A stretch of 64,000 nt of DNA from Phaeodactylum tricornutum CCAP 1055/1 (Eukaryota > Bacillariophyta > Bacillariophyceae > Surirellales > Neidiaceae), in the NCBI RefSeq assembly GCF_000150955.2, contig NC_011669.1, positions 1,680,993-1,744,992 of the forward strand. The letters are read 5' to 3'. Below the pieces are notes generated by a model, which was not told the DNA's origin, made no database searches, and worked only from the letters and a program-made list of their open reading frames with translations. The position numbers and the translations under genes were made by a program. Every line of letters starts with the position of its first letter. Position 1 is the stretch's first letter. Below, in pieces: positions 52,381-64,000 of the stretch.

Positions 52381-54157
52381 TCAAAGCGGACCAATTGCAA
52401 ACCGTTCGTTTCCCCATGGTTGATCATCCGTCTCCAGCCAGTCGTCGAGCTTCACCAGCACTTCGTCCGCATCGTTTTCGTCTAAATCACCATTGGTTGC
52501 CGCCGCTAACACGTTGGCTTCTTGGTCTTCTTTGATAGCTTCGACAGACATCGATTCGATTTTTCGACTCAATGAAATATGATCGAGTGGTTTGGGGAGC
52601 AGGTCGAGTAGGCGGTCCTTATGGGTCAGTGACTGGGGCATACCGCGACCGGCGGTGACGACAGTAGTGGTCGGACCGGTCGGATTCGGCGGGCGGGGCA
52701 TTCTATCGATACAAAGTCGACCACCGCGACCAACCCGCGGTCGATGTCTAAACCGAAAAGTCGGTTCGGCATGAGATTCAATGTACGAAGTTACGTGAGG
52801 CACAGCATTTTGCCAAGAAGTGGCATACGTCTCTCGAGTCTGTAATGGATCAAGGAACAAGGGAGCGGGTTCACCACTATTTTGTCCAGCGACAATCGCT
52901 GGTGTTTCTTGGGAGGCACTACTAGCGTTGTCGTGGAGGGTCTTACTCAAGAGAGGGCGAGCTTCACGCGCTGTAATATCACTAGGGAAAACAGGGGACC
53001 GAGCGGTCTGTTTTTTCCGCCCTCCGTAGTAGATGTCGAAAAAGGATGGCGTGTCCAACACCCGCTTAAGCTGATCTTTGTCTACATGCTTCAATTCCCG
53101 GGGTAGTCCGGTCGTGTCGACGATGTCGTACATACGCTGTTCGAATAATTCCATTTGAGTCTTGATGTGGGCACGCGCAAGCTCTTCTCGTCGACGGACC
53201 AACTCCAGCACCGCACGCAGATTGTCCGAATCGTTGCGAAGCTGTTTCATTTTTCGGTACGCGTCCATGTCATTTTGACGTTTTTTACGTAGTTTGTATT
53301 TCTCTTTTTCCCGAGGTCGGAAAACAAGATGAGGGTTGGTGTCGTCGCTACTAGTGACCGGCCAAAAGCGTCGCAGTAAGGGGCGTTTGAGCTTGGAACG
53401 CTTGTGAAGCCAGTAGTTGTATACTTCCAGGAGAACTGTTTTGGTTGTCACCACCCCATTCCGAGGTTTATTCGGGAAGATTTGATAAATAAGCGGAATG
53501 TTCTTAAATACCATAGCTTCTGCTTGATTTGATGTCATGATGGCGTCAAAGCCAGTTTCCTTCTCGAACAAATCTAGAATGCGTTCCAAGAGAGCTAACG
53601 GTAGCTGAGGCTTTCGCTGTTGCAACGTGTCCAATCCCTCGTCCCACACGACCGCACCGCCAAATTTAGTGTTGTTCGTCAGCCATTCCTGGTCCTCGCG
53701 GTCGGCGACGTATTCTACCATTGCTTTCAATTCCGCCCGTGAAGGTCTGTGACATCGCACGTACGAAATTGGCTTTTGATACGTTGCCGGTACGTCACGC
53801 TCGTAACTTTCTACGTTGTTGATTCGGGGAACCGGAATGTCGAGCTTGGACTTTGGCAAAACCAGTGGTGTCTGGAGAGGAAAAAGTAAAGCATTGCGTC
53901 AGATGGCTATGGAATGCAAAAATCCATTCCGTACTGTGTTCCTTTCGCTATCTCACGATTCGAAGGATCAGCGCTACGGACGGGGTTTTGCTACGTACCG
54001 CGGTGGCAATCGCGTCCCCGAGTTGCTGGACGGACACGGATTTTGAGTTTCCGTCGCTGTCATCGTAAGTCAAGCTATCGCTGGAGTGTCGAATCACCGC
54101 GATTTTCTGATACATATTCAGCGACGGCGCTGCCGTTGCCGTCGGTTTGGTCGCCAT
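52381..54157 (-). CDS. EPL1: Enhancer-of-Polycomb (EPL1) homologue, NuA4-type acetyltransferase subunit
   Basis: Exons 54157-53999 (53 codons) and 53871-52381 (549 aa), phase-0 joint (GCG|GTACGT...CTCCAG|ACA). The EPC domain is clear: YVADREDQEWLTNNTKFGG; the segment LVFRPREKEKYKLRKKRQND with DMDAYRKMKQLRNDSDNLRA and LELVRRREELARAHIK. In yeast and animals this region tethers the catalytic Esa1/Tip60 acetyltransferase to nucleosomes within NuA4 or piccolo NuA4. The C-terminal third is disordered, with a short basic Pro-rich stretch and an acidic end. Protein length (549 aa) is short compared with yeast EPL1 (about 830 aa). The N-terminal exon (MATKPTATAAPSLNMYQKIA) has no known motif. Confidence 0.85.
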
Positions 54158-54627
54158 GGTGGATGCTGCTTCGTACGATATGTGGGGGGACTTCCGAAAT
54201 CAGTGATACCTTGAGAGCCAACTATGGATGGATTGTCATCGAGTTGTTATGAATGTGCGTGTGTGTATGGGTGTAAAAAGGTATACACAACTGAGTGCGG
54301 TGTCGACATTCATCGACCAATCAAAGTCGCTTTAAGATTCAAGAGCTGTCGCTGTTTCTATCCAAAAGGCAAATCACGTGTCGATGATATATATATATAG
54401 TATATCTGCAACGATGATATGTATTGCGCGACAAAGAAAGCAAAGCCTACGAGGAGAATGTACTGACTCTGACAGATTGGCCGGCGCTAACGCAAGTGTA
54501 CGGCGTCATCCAATACCGGTGGTACTCACAGTCACTAACAGTACTACAACTACGGGACGACAAAACGGAACCAAGTCGCGATCACCCAACACTCACAGTC
54601 AACACGGGTCTACCGACCCGATCTACG
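54158..54627. promoter_or_regulatory. Divergent intergenic region, EPL1 / K+ channel
   Basis: About 470 bases between divergent starts. A TA-dinucleotide run (ATATATATATATA) lies at about 54388-54402. The channel frame is open from 54424 but has no ATG before 54628. Confidence 0.35.
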
Positions 54628-56924
54628 ATGGTGACATTGAGCGAAGATCGTACCGCGGCGGGAATGGCAGAGAGCCTAGAAGAGCCGAGGCGGGAAGAAG
54701 AAGGTGACAACATCAATGCCGTTAGGTTTCGGAGTGGCTCTGACGACATCAGGACACAGTCTTCTCTCGATCGGCAAGGTATGGCAACATCTCACGATAA
54801 AGAGGGCGTAGATGACGACGAATCTGACGACCAAGGGGGCGACACGTTAGGTCCTTTGATGGGAGACGATGATGTAGAATTGGGAATGGATCGGCCGCCG
54901 TCGCAACCAGCTTCCACCCAGTCGAAGAATGAACGAACATCGCACGTTCACGATTTGTCGTCCGGTAAGGCGGGTGGTGCTAGAACTCACCAGGCGGTGG
55001 TGCGTATAAATGTACAGATTATATAGGGATGACGAGTTAGATTGCTTAACTTCTGTTTATGAACTCGATTTGTACAGGTTCGATCGGAAAACAATTGCGA
55101 GCCGAAAAATCCGGGAGCTCGGAGATCGTCACTCTTGTCTCAGTATGTCGAGGGAGCGAAAGAAGGACTAGGTGGAATTCGACGTCGAGTAGCTAAAGAA
55201 GACGAAAACTATGGGGAGGACGAAGAAGGAGGAGGTTTACGGACAGCAATGCACGGCCGGCTTCAGGTATTCTCTCGGAACTTCAAAAAGACGGACGATT
55301 TAGAAGAAAGGGACGAAGACATTGAGCCTGTGCAGTACCGACTTCAAGCCGTCAGAGTAAGTGTGGTGAGACCTCTTAGCGTGCACTTGACTATACTAAT
55401 GTAAATGTCTCTGCGCGTTCGATTGCTACAGCACCATGTCAAAGGTCCTAAGCTCCTGAGATGGCTCGGAGTTGCCGATGGTCGATTCAATATATATGAT
55501 GATTACGGTGCGAATCCTGACAGCTTCTCTCTCAACAATCTTGTCATGAGGTACTTGCACTGGACTTTTCGAAGCAGTTTCACTTCTGTCTTTCTGTCCG
55601 CCGCTGTCGGCTTCATATCTTTAACGATGATGTTTGCTGCTTGGATCTGGGCCCTCGGAAGAAAAGAGCCAGGATGCATAGGTGGAGTTGATTTTGAAAC
55701 CGACACTTCTTACGTTGATGCGTTCATCTTGAGCTGGACAACCTTCTCCACGGTGGTACGTCAGAGCAAGCGAACGATCCGAGCCGCCATAGTGCATGCG
55801 TCATTTGTAATCTGATGCAAGTTTTGCTTTTCTAATTGTATCAGGGATTCGGAGTAATTTTTGCCGGCACGTCTTCCGAAGTCCCGAACGTGAAAAATTG
55901 TACAGGTATCACAATTGTTGTAACGCTCGAAGCTTTCGTAGGAGTCCTTTTTAGTGGCATGAGCGGCGCAATCATGTTCGCCAAAGTGGCTCGCATTCAG
56001 AGTTTTGCGCAGGTAATATTTAGCGATCCGATTGTTATTCGATACGGAAGTGGAGTCGCCAATCATGATTCCCAGCTTGACGACGATTCCGACGAGGGTG
56101 TAGGAGAGGCTAACGCTTTGCAGGATATTCCTTGCCCCGTTCTTGAGTTTCGACTTTTGAACCGACTCAATGCCACTATTGGAGGAGAAATTCTTGATGC
56201 TTCAGTCACTATTGTAGCGAGCATTGATGCAACTCAGGCATGTCCCACAGTAAGACAAGCAACACGAAGAAGGCGTGGAAAAAAGAATAAAAAGCGGACC
56301 GTTGGTTCTCGATCTGCGCCGAATCAAAGAGCATCAATTCTGGGTTCGAACAGAGGACGGAATGGGGAAAATGGCTTTCGTAGCGATGTACAGTCACTAG
56401 CGTCAAATGTTTCTCTTCGGACTCTTGGCAAGACTCATCAAGCCTTTGAAGAAGATCCCACTGGTCACTTGGTCCCAAAGCGTATTTTTTCCAAGCTGGA
56501 GATCGAATCGCCAGAGCATCCCTTTTTCAAACGCGTATGGATGGTGCGTCACAGATTGGATGAAAGCTCGCCTCTGCTGAAAGCTCACGCCCGTCAATTG
56601 GTTCAAGAAAACCATGGACACTGGCCAATAGAGATGAATAGCGCGGAAGGAGTTCGAGCCGCGGTCAATTTTGATCAGATTTTAGTAAGTATGTCCGGCA
56701 CTTCCAACGCGGACGCAAACTCCGTCTACGCTCAAAAGGTGTATGATTTTGTCGATGTTAACGTTGGCTATCGCTTTGTGAATGTTCTATATCGCGACAC
56801 ATTTGACGGGTCGCTTTTCGTAGATTCCAGGCTTGTCAACGATGTAACAGAGCAAGCTGGCGGGGGTGGCGAGTCGTTCAACGCCGCTCGTGGCGAAACG
56901 CTCGGTGATATGTTGGTACTATAG
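54628..56924 (+). CDS. Inward-rectifier-type (Kir) potassium channel
   Basis: Four exons: 54628-54999, 55078-55356, 55432-55755 and 55845-56924 (684 aa). All three introns are GT-AG in phase 0. The third splices exactly inside the pore: WTTFSTV|GFGVIFAG. An acidic disordered N-terminus (about 1-190) precedes the first span (about FLSAAVGFISLTMMFAAWIW), the pore helix, a T-V-G-F-G filter at 324-328 and the second span (TLEAFVGVLFSGMSGAIMFA). The cytosolic part has Kir features: CPVLEFRLLNRLNATIGGEI, FFKRVWMVRHRLDESSPLL and FDQILVSMSGTSN. Kir cytosolic domains bind lipids and set rectification. A basic insert (RRRRGKKNKKR) interrupts the domain. It probably conducts K+ across a cell membrane; which membrane is unknown. 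The usual filter in Kir channels is T-I-G-Y-G. Confidence 0.85.
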
Positions 56925-57016
56925 ATTAAGTTAATGCATGATTTTTACGAGTGGTTGTGACCTGACCATATCCGAGCTCGAAGATAGATTTACTGTGAGC
57001 TAGTAGCTGAAAGAAT

Positions 57017-58282
57017 TCACTCGGAAAGAAAACGTAGTTGTGCAAGGTTTTTAGAGGATGAGTGGGTGCTCGAGATTCCCGACCGTTGGCGCTCGCACTG
57101 CTCCCATAATTTTGCCTCTGGGAAAAACTGCCGACGCAAGACAAGAAGATTCGGCTTGAATTCATGAACCAATTCATCTCTTGTGTGAATCCCATCTAGT
57201 ATGCTATAGTCGGTGAATGGGCTTTGAAAAGAGGTATCAAATTAGAAGCAAATATTACAAGCTTCGAAAAGCAGAGAATTGGAGACTTACTCTTCCATTT
57301 GATATACGGTTTCAAATAAGGCCGTCAAAGCAATTGACGTGAGAACTGCAAAAGCGACAGCCAGACCGAGAGAGCCAACATCATGAGCTATTTGTGCATA
57401 GAACGGCGCGTAAAATGGAGGCACAAAAATCGAAAACAATCTTCCAAAACTTCGCAACGCTTGTGGTGTTCGATAGGATTTGATCATTCGTAAATTCTCT
57501 ACGTGATCCAAAACCATTCTTTCCCACTGCCTAATTCGAGTAGCTTCGTTTGGAGGCAGGCCGTACCGTTTCAGATTCTCACAGAGACTGGCGAGCGTGC
57601 CGAAATGCTCAATTATTGATTCGAATAAGGGATTTGCTACTTTGGAAATTTCGACCGCTTCAACCTTGCCAAACAGAGTCCGGTGACGCGCTCTAGTGGA
57701 ACTTGGAAGCGTCAACCAGCGGCTTAGCTTGTCACATATAGCGAGTATCTCTCGGCAGGTATTGTCAGAATGTTCCAGCCAATTCACGCCGCTTTTGGTC
57801 CGGCCGGCGCTCTCTTCTCCATTCTTGAATCCCCAATCCCAAACAGCATGCGCTGTATATAGCTCCGTCAGTGTGCTACGCACAGAAGCCAAAGTAGCCA
57901 AAGCGCGATCTCTGCGGCTGAAAGTCATGCTGATTGCGGCTGAAAGTGGTGTAATAACGGCAAACGAAATTAATACCCAGTTCAAAGTGGAACCATCGAA
58001 CGAGGCGTCGTCCTTTGTACGGGAATGGATGATGATGGTCAAAGCGATACTCAGTCCGATGCTTAAAAGCGTTTCTGCCGATATCAAATGAAAAAGAAAA
58101 ATAATGACTGCAGCGTAGCCGTTCACAGGCAATAGGTAGAACACTGTGTGAGACGACAGTTTTCGAACGCGGGTCTCTTCCATTCTCAGAAGCTCCTCCG
58201 ACGAAGCACCTTCGGCTTGATACTTTTTAGTCTCCATAAAAACTTCTTTTTCCAGTTTTGGGATTTGGGCATCGCTTGCCAT
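57017..58282 (-). CDS. Multi-span membrane protein, possibly bestrophin-like
   Basis: Exons 58282-57291 and 57221-57017 (398 aa). The donor GA|GTAAGT lies just before the apparent stop, and splicing to CAAAG|C extends the frame by 68 residues (YQMEDPFTDYSILDGIHTRD). Four hydrophobic spans are visible: about 47-67, 70-87, 103-121 and a long region near 280-325 that may count as two. Between them is a helical cytosolic part (RALATLASVRSTLTELYTAH; RIRQWERMVLDHVENLRM). The E-D-P-F after the last span, and RTPQALRSFGRLFSIFVPPF before it, recall bestrophin-family anion channels, where a span is followed by E-x-P-F. The overall similarity is weak by eye. The gene model is good; the family call is tentative. 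Confidence 0.6.
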
Positions 58283-59721
58283 TTTTCTCAGTACCTTACT
58301 CTTTTCCTGAAACTGTCGTGATTCCTTTCCAAATCTTTATTCAGAAGTATCTTGGTCTTTGATCGTACGGGTGGATTGGTAATTGACTTGGAATACGCAT
58401 CATCGTCGTTTCATCATTCATCGGTAGCTCGAAATTTGCATCGTCGTGTGCGCAGACTTGACGTCACCATGGCTGCGAGCTGCTTTCTTGTGAAAAGACT
58501 GACTGTGAATTCGACCAATGAAAACATATGATTTTGGCGATATCAGTCTTGCAATAGGATACAATCCGATGATGTTTTTCGATAGCGCAACGCCTCGCGA
58601 AGAGCTACAATTTTTACTATTATTTGACTGCGAGGAAATTCGCTAGTGTAAATAGGTACTCAGACTATGTAAAATGTACGAACTATAAGTGGTGAAGACC
58701 CTTATAATTAAATAAAGCATTTCTCCTCTGATTTCTATAGCACATACGTAAGAATTTTTGCCATACTTTGAAGATTCGTAAATGGGCTGTAAAGAGAGTA
58801 TCTCCTATGATAAAATACGCCTAATGAGGAGAATTTAAATAAAGTTACACAAGCGTCTCTCACAGTCGAATGAGTCGATTCTTCAAGCAAATTTGTCACA
58901 AATTTGTGGCCCCACCAAAGACCATTTGGGAGGCATTGGTGGGTTGCGGTCTTTTTAGCCTCGTAAAAGCTCCTTTCATCCCAAAAGGCCACTATTGTCC
59001 AATTGCCATTGTTGCATTTGCATTCATCACAACAATCCATTGTGGAAAGAGAAAGGAAAGTTTGAGTTGATATTGATCACATCAACTCAGGAGCTTCCTC
59101 AATTCAGGTAAATACAAGGTAAACAGACAAGCTGTCAAAGTTTCCCACTTACCGACAAAAACGGAAAAGACTGTTCAGTAACTTCTCAGTCCAACCTACT
59201 TACACAAACACCGAGGCCCAGCTTGGATGAGACGTCCCAGCTTCTGTCCCCTCGGACTCTCACAGGCAAGCAGTTGACACAGTGTACAAGTCCAGCGGAC
59301 ACCAGTTGAAGCTTGCTAAAACAGCACCAATTTGCTTTGAGGTCAAAGCTATATTGCAATCAGCCAATTTGCAAGATTATGACATTGTTCAGCTTTTTTT
59401 GGCTAATTTAGCCCAGCCTGATTTGAAGCTCTTACAGTTAGCAGTAAGTTGTCGTCTCTCCAGGTATCATGTGCATGTTCTTAATGTAATATAGTTTTCC
59501 ATTTGAATTTTGTTCAACATCTTTTTCACAAAAAAGGCATGTGTAGTGATTTAGCACCCTTTTGCAGTTTGTGGATTTGGCATAATCTGAGCACCCACAA
59601 ATTTCCTCTATTTGTGTTGTATTGATTGGTCATGTGGTCGTTGCCCCTTTAGTATTGTATCCAGATTGTCCTTGAAATACCAATTTACTGTTAATAGCAG
59701 AACTGTGTGGTGCTAGGATTT
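58283..59721. other. Gene-poor, AT-rich region, possible mobile-element relic
   Basis: About 1.4 kb. The first 200 bases should be the promoter of the membrane-protein gene. The rest is AT-rich and low in CG (none from 59455 to 59638). An ATG frame at 58735-59040 (-) starts MDCCDECKCNNGNWTIVAFW and could be a scrap of a transposase-like gene; support is very weak. A 12-base palindrome CACAAATTTGTG lies at 58897-58908. Confidence 0.4.
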
Positions 59722-62700
59722 TTATTGGCAACTCTTGGGAGTGACTGCAGATGGTATGAGAAAATTGTCAGAGTTTCGTCCCTTGCTAGCAGCCTCTTTT
59801 GCCTCTGCTGGTAGGCCCTCTGTTTTCTGAGAGTCTACTCCTAACGTTGGAGGGTCTTTGTTGGAAGTACCTCCAAGAGGGGGGAAATCTCGATCTGAAA
59901 TTTCTTTTTTGGGCTGCTGGGTGGGAGCGAAGCGTTGTGGAAAGTCATGTTGAGGAAACATAAAACCAGGATGGTGCGGAGATCCATAAGGAAGCATGGG
60001 AACTGGTCCAGGAGGTACCATTCCAATCGAGTTTGGCGCCGAGTACCCGGGTGCGAAGGGAGGAGGGACTGGAACCTCTTTACCTTCGTCCACGTATGTG
60101 AAATTAAACGCCGAATGCGAAGGTCCGTTGATATTTTGGCTAGGCACGTAGAGCGGTTGCTGATGTTTGCTTGCCATTATTTGCATCAGTTTATCGGCAG
60201 CGCTATTAGGTGGGTGTCCCAGTGTAATAGCCGAACCTTGGTCTGGATTTTTTCGCATTCCAAGTGCTTCCTTCAATACCGCCGTGCCATCTCCGCTGAG
60301 ATGAGGCTTTGGCACGGGTTGAAAAGGATCGCTGTTGGGAACTCCGAGCATTGCCTTCAGAGCCGCCCCGTTAGAGATCGAAGGTGCGAACGGTCCATCT
60401 GTCGAGGATCTGCTCGCCAAACCCAGCATTGCCTTTAATTCTGAAGTCTCTTTACCTACAGTTGAGATGTGGCCAGCAATAACTGTTTTCCATCGCTGGA
60501 ATCCGTTCGTTGAACATGGTCTGTTGTCTTTAAAACCAATTCCTTTCTCGTCCGGCTTACGAGCTTCTTTATACGTCTGGAGGGTAGGCTTTGCTATACC
60601 TGGACGAGGCGCACTAGCAGACCGTGAATCGCTTCCAGACCGCGACAATGAACGAGGAGGTGTCCGAGTGTTTACGGGCAAAATGCTTTCGACGACAATC
60701 GAGTCAGAGTTGATTTTCGATCTTTTCATTTGTTCCGCAGCCGTATCGACCTGGCTATCCCAGCTGCTTGTGACATGAGCCTTTCTATTTGCGTCTTGCT
60801 GAACCCCAAGCTCAATGTTTGCAATTATTCTTTCCACAGCTGCTCGCCCCGACCCTTTTGGTACAAGTTTGTCAATCATGCTATCTCCATTCTCAGGAAG
60901 AATCTTCAGCAGATGGGCCCAGACACAGAGCTTACCTCGGAAGTTGGAACATGCTCCCTGAAGAGATGAACCTCCCATAAACTCTTCGTCCATGACGACT
61001 TCGACGCTTCCGGTAGTTGATGCTTTATGAATACCAACAATAGTCCCACGAGCACCAAATGGGATGCCATCAGCACAAAGATTTACAACACGGTCACCAA
61101 GATCAGGTGCGACGTTCTCATTCAAGTCTTCGGGACTAAGGACGTCCGTAGCTCCTGTCGAACCTTCTCGGTATAAAGCACTTCCTGGAATTTTTATAAG
61201 AGATTCTTTGGGATATCCCTTTTTTTTCAATGCAATAGAACGGACGTCGGCAGCTTTCTGTACCGCCGCGACCGCTTCGTGCGACATGGATTGGGTAGAA
61301 ACAGGAGTACGCGGCATCTTGGCCGTTTCATGCTTATCGAGCCACTCCCTTATAACCGGTAGCCAAGCTTCGCCCTTTGACCCAAATATTTTGTTCGCGT
61401 CATACTTTTTCTCATTCGGCTTCTTCGCAATATTCGCGAATAGCTGTGGGAACTCGCGTCGATAATCTTCTACCAGACGGATGGCCTTGGGAGTGTATTC
61501 CCATTGAATTCGATCCTCGCGATCCTCCTCAATTTGGTTTCGAGAGCTACCAACAACGAGAAGCGAATCTCCGGCCATCCAAGCATTATTTAGGCTCGCA
61601 CCTTTCTTCCCCAGATCGCTTTGCGGTTCCCATTTTTTCCGTGTATATCCGACGACGCACATGCCATCACTAGACTTCAGGTTGAGGCCAAGATCATAAC
61701 GACCTTGTTCAAATTGTAATCGGCCGGTAACCTTACCGAACAGTCCAGGGTTCATCTTCAATATTTTTGCTGCATCAGACGATGAGATGTGCGACTCCCG
61801 AACCGACCGGGCAATCGCAAGCCCAAATGGAAGCTCGGCAGGGATAACTTCCACCTTCACACCGACGCTCTTTCTATCCGCCACTCCAACGACACGACCT
61901 TTGCAGCCACGGTATTTCCCCTTTGTTAAGACAACGCTGCTACTCTCTGGGAAACGTTCAGAGAGGGTCATTGGGCCACGTTCAACGAAGCGAGGATCCG
62001 GGGCCGGTGCTTGCCATAACGCTAGTTGTAAAGGAACATCAGCTTCTTCTATCCCAAAAAGTTTCTTCGAAGAGCCGTTTGCCGGGTTCGTCTTCATACC
62101 TTGCAATGGCAGTAACTTGAGGCGAATTTTGATCTCATCGATCTGTACTCCACCGGATCCTGGAACACCATTCCCCGTGTGATACATTTGAGCCATTGCT
62201 TCTGACTCCGATGCCCAACGGGCTGCAGCGCTTGGTGTCAACTGATTCGTCTGTAATTTTCCGTTCACAATGCGAACTTCCTTCGTCCCATCGCAAATCG
62301 CCACGACTTTCCCTTCATGCATCATTGGCCAATTGATGAAGAGAGACTTGTCTAAAATATTCGGGGCTAGTAACTCCACACCTGGCAAAGGCGGCATCTG
62401 ATTGAGGGTGAGCAGTGTATTCGGATACTTGGAGGCGCTACCAAAGCAGTTTAATCCGATTGGAAGGAGCTCGACCTTCGCAATTGGTAAAACGCTCAAC
62501 GAAGGAAAGCCAGGATACGGTATTTGTGTACCAGAGATAATCTCAGGCATAAAAGCGAGACCAGTCGACTCAAGCTCTTCAACTACGTTGACCGCAGACG
62601 ACGATCCAATAATGTCCGGGAGACCAATATTTTTGTTCGGCGACTCAACTGTGTCCGTGCAAGATATATCGTAGCGGTAACAAAACACTTTCCCCCGCGC

Positions 62701-64000
62701 GTTCCGTCGCCGCTGATCTACAGTTAGTTTATTATCAGGGCAATGAGCAGTAATTGTGTCTTTCAAAAGCTTAATATCAATAAAGGGAAGAAGATTGACA
62801 CCTTCCCATGGATTTCTGGAAGTGGTGGACGAGGCAAATTCACGTCAGAATGGAATAATAAAAATGCTACTGCAATTGATCGCTGGGCTTACTTCTTTCC
62901 GTTCATGTCGACATCAAACTTTTGAGGATAAAAGTGAATAATTGGAGAATCGGGCATCATCATTAGTCCGCGGTATAATTTCGGCACAAGCGCAGCAGAT
63001 GCAGGAGGTAAACAACCCATGAGCTGTTGAAACGGCTTGAGCGGTTCTCCGAGTTCAAACACAATCTCGTCAAACATTTTAGGAATGTCGATAAGATCAC
63101 TCAACATGGGACCTGGTATCCATGACGAAAGCGATCGTTAGTATGACTGCAACGGCGAAATCCATTGCGAGCACAATCATACCCTTGAGAAACTTACCGT
63201 AATGATACGGATAAAACCATCCCCAACTTATGCATCCCTTATAATAGTAAGCCAGACACCACATGAGACCTTCCATATAGGATTTCCGCAAAGCCCAATG
63301 ATCCTCTTTGTCAAGTGGAGTCATTTTCATCTTTTCGAAATAGTACCTGCCCTTGAAATCCTTTTGTCCAGATTGTGTCACTGCGCTCCAACCATCTACA
63401 AAAGGATTCAATACTGAGGACGAGTCTACTTTGGTCATGATACTTTCAATCATGGTCAGATAGTCATTCTGTTTCGCCGTTTCTGTGGCTTGCAATTCGG
63501 CATCGGACGGCCCATCCGCTTTGCCGTCCCGCTTGTCCCACTTGCGACGCTTTTTAAGGTAGACGGCGTCATCTTTTTCGCGTTTCGTTAAAATTTCCGT
63601 TTCTACGGCCCCAATGGCGGCCACGAACGTTTCCAACCGGGCCGGGTCGGAAATATCACCCGAACTCGTCAAGTACGCTCCAACTGGCCATTGTACACGC
63701 TGACGTTTGTAAATGTCAAAGAGTAAATCAAACGCGCCGTCCCCAATATCCAAAGAAGGCATATGGGGCAAGAAATCGTTCCCCACTAAGAACGTCATGA
63801 ACACGAAATCGTCAATGATGCGTTCTAAATTCCACGTTTCATCCGTACCGGATACAAATTCCATTTTCAAGTACTCTCGCAAAATGGACAAATGCAGGAG
63901 CTGAAAATCTGATTCCTTGGTAAACTTTTTGACTTGTTTGAGTGTATTTTGCGAACCAAAGTTGAAATTGAAATCGATAACTTCACGTAGGATTGTAAAA
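59722..64000 (-). CDS. XRN1: XRN1-type 5'-3' exoribonuclease, 5' end beyond the right edge
   Basis: Exons in the window: 64000(cut)-63198, 63112-62893 and 62815-59722. Both joints keep frame: PYHYG|PMLSDLIDIPKM and DMNGKK|NPWEGVNLLP. The visible part of the catalytic core includes FLVGNDFLPHMPSLDI, whose acidic residues help bind the metals. Also visible are AYYYKGCISWGWFYPYHYG and the C-terminal core (LPFIDIKLLKDTI, LTVDQRRRNARGK). After the core come SH3/KOW-like D1-type modules (VVLTKGKYRGCKGRVVGV; LGDRVVNLCADGIPFGARG), which mark XRN1 rather than nuclear XRN2. The C-terminal 350 residues are disordered and Pro-rich, with a repeated short block (ELKAMLGLASR, ALKAMLGVPNS, VLKEALGMRK) and SDRDFPPLGG near the end. 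XRN1 degrades decapped mRNA in the cytoplasm. The main nuclease residues lie outside the window. Confidence 0.92.

Noticed and set aside
1-64000. CRISPR arrays, rRNA genes, bacterial operons
   Set aside because: None seen; repeat structure, introns and gene types are eukaryotic nuclear.

Overview
The window looks like nuclear DNA of a pennate diatom, most probably Phaeodactylum tricornutum. The evidence is compact genes on both strands with 0-3 short GT-AG introns (about 45-550 bases), a plastid translocator whose leader carries the diatom cleavage motif A-S-A-F-A-P, and a mix of plant-like, animal-like and stramenopile-specific genes. Species assignment is inference; no search was run. Where introns are present the gene models were built by hand: each splice joint listed keeps frame and restores the expected family sequence.

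Layout. 1-17 kb: a kelch protein cut by the left edge (-), a plastid triose-phosphate translocator (-), a long CRTISO/RetSat-like FAD oxidoreductase (+), a TPR-AHA1 fusion co-chaperone (-), an FG-GAP-like secreted protein (+), cytosolic glutamyl-tRNA synthetase (-) and cytosolic HSP70 (-). 17-31 kb: a Tim17/22/23 import protein (+), a SPO11/TOP6A transesterase (-) whose last exon is tandemly duplicated just downstream, a cyclic-nucleotide-dependent kinase (+) with a possible alternative first exon, a PAS-LRR-receiver hybrid protein (-), a CUE-domain protein (-) and an unknown mitochondrial protein (+). 31-39 kb: a four-exon EGF-like single-pass membrane protein (-), a peroxisomal (SKL-ending) long-chain acyl-CoA synthetase (-), SKP1 (+) and GINS subunit PSF3 (-).

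39.2-43.8 kb is the only clearly accessory stretch. It is strongly CG-depleted and holds broken Ty1/copia-type retroelement fossils, a 93-base tandem repeat and an unrecognised open frame. 43.8-64 kb: a SUN-domain protein (+), a coiled-coil protein made of nine 54-residue repeats each centred on an RRxS-like motif (-), a Pumilio/PUF RNA-binding protein (+), an Enhancer-of-Polycomb (EPL1) homologue (-), an inward-rectifier-type K+ channel with a GFG filter (+), a four-span membrane protein that may be bestrophin-like (-), a gene-poor stretch, and XRN1 running off the right edge (-).

Most genes are housekeeping and unrelated to their neighbours. Loose themes are chaperone biology (HSP70 next to a TPR-AHA1 protein), mRNA fate (PUF, XRN1), chromosome biology (SPO11, PSF3, EPL1, SUN) and signalling (cyclic-nucleotide kinase, PAS-LRR-REC protein). 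The best candidates for something undescribed are the PAS-LRR-REC architecture, the duplicated SPO11 terminal exon, the kinase's paired first exons and the RRxS repeat protein.
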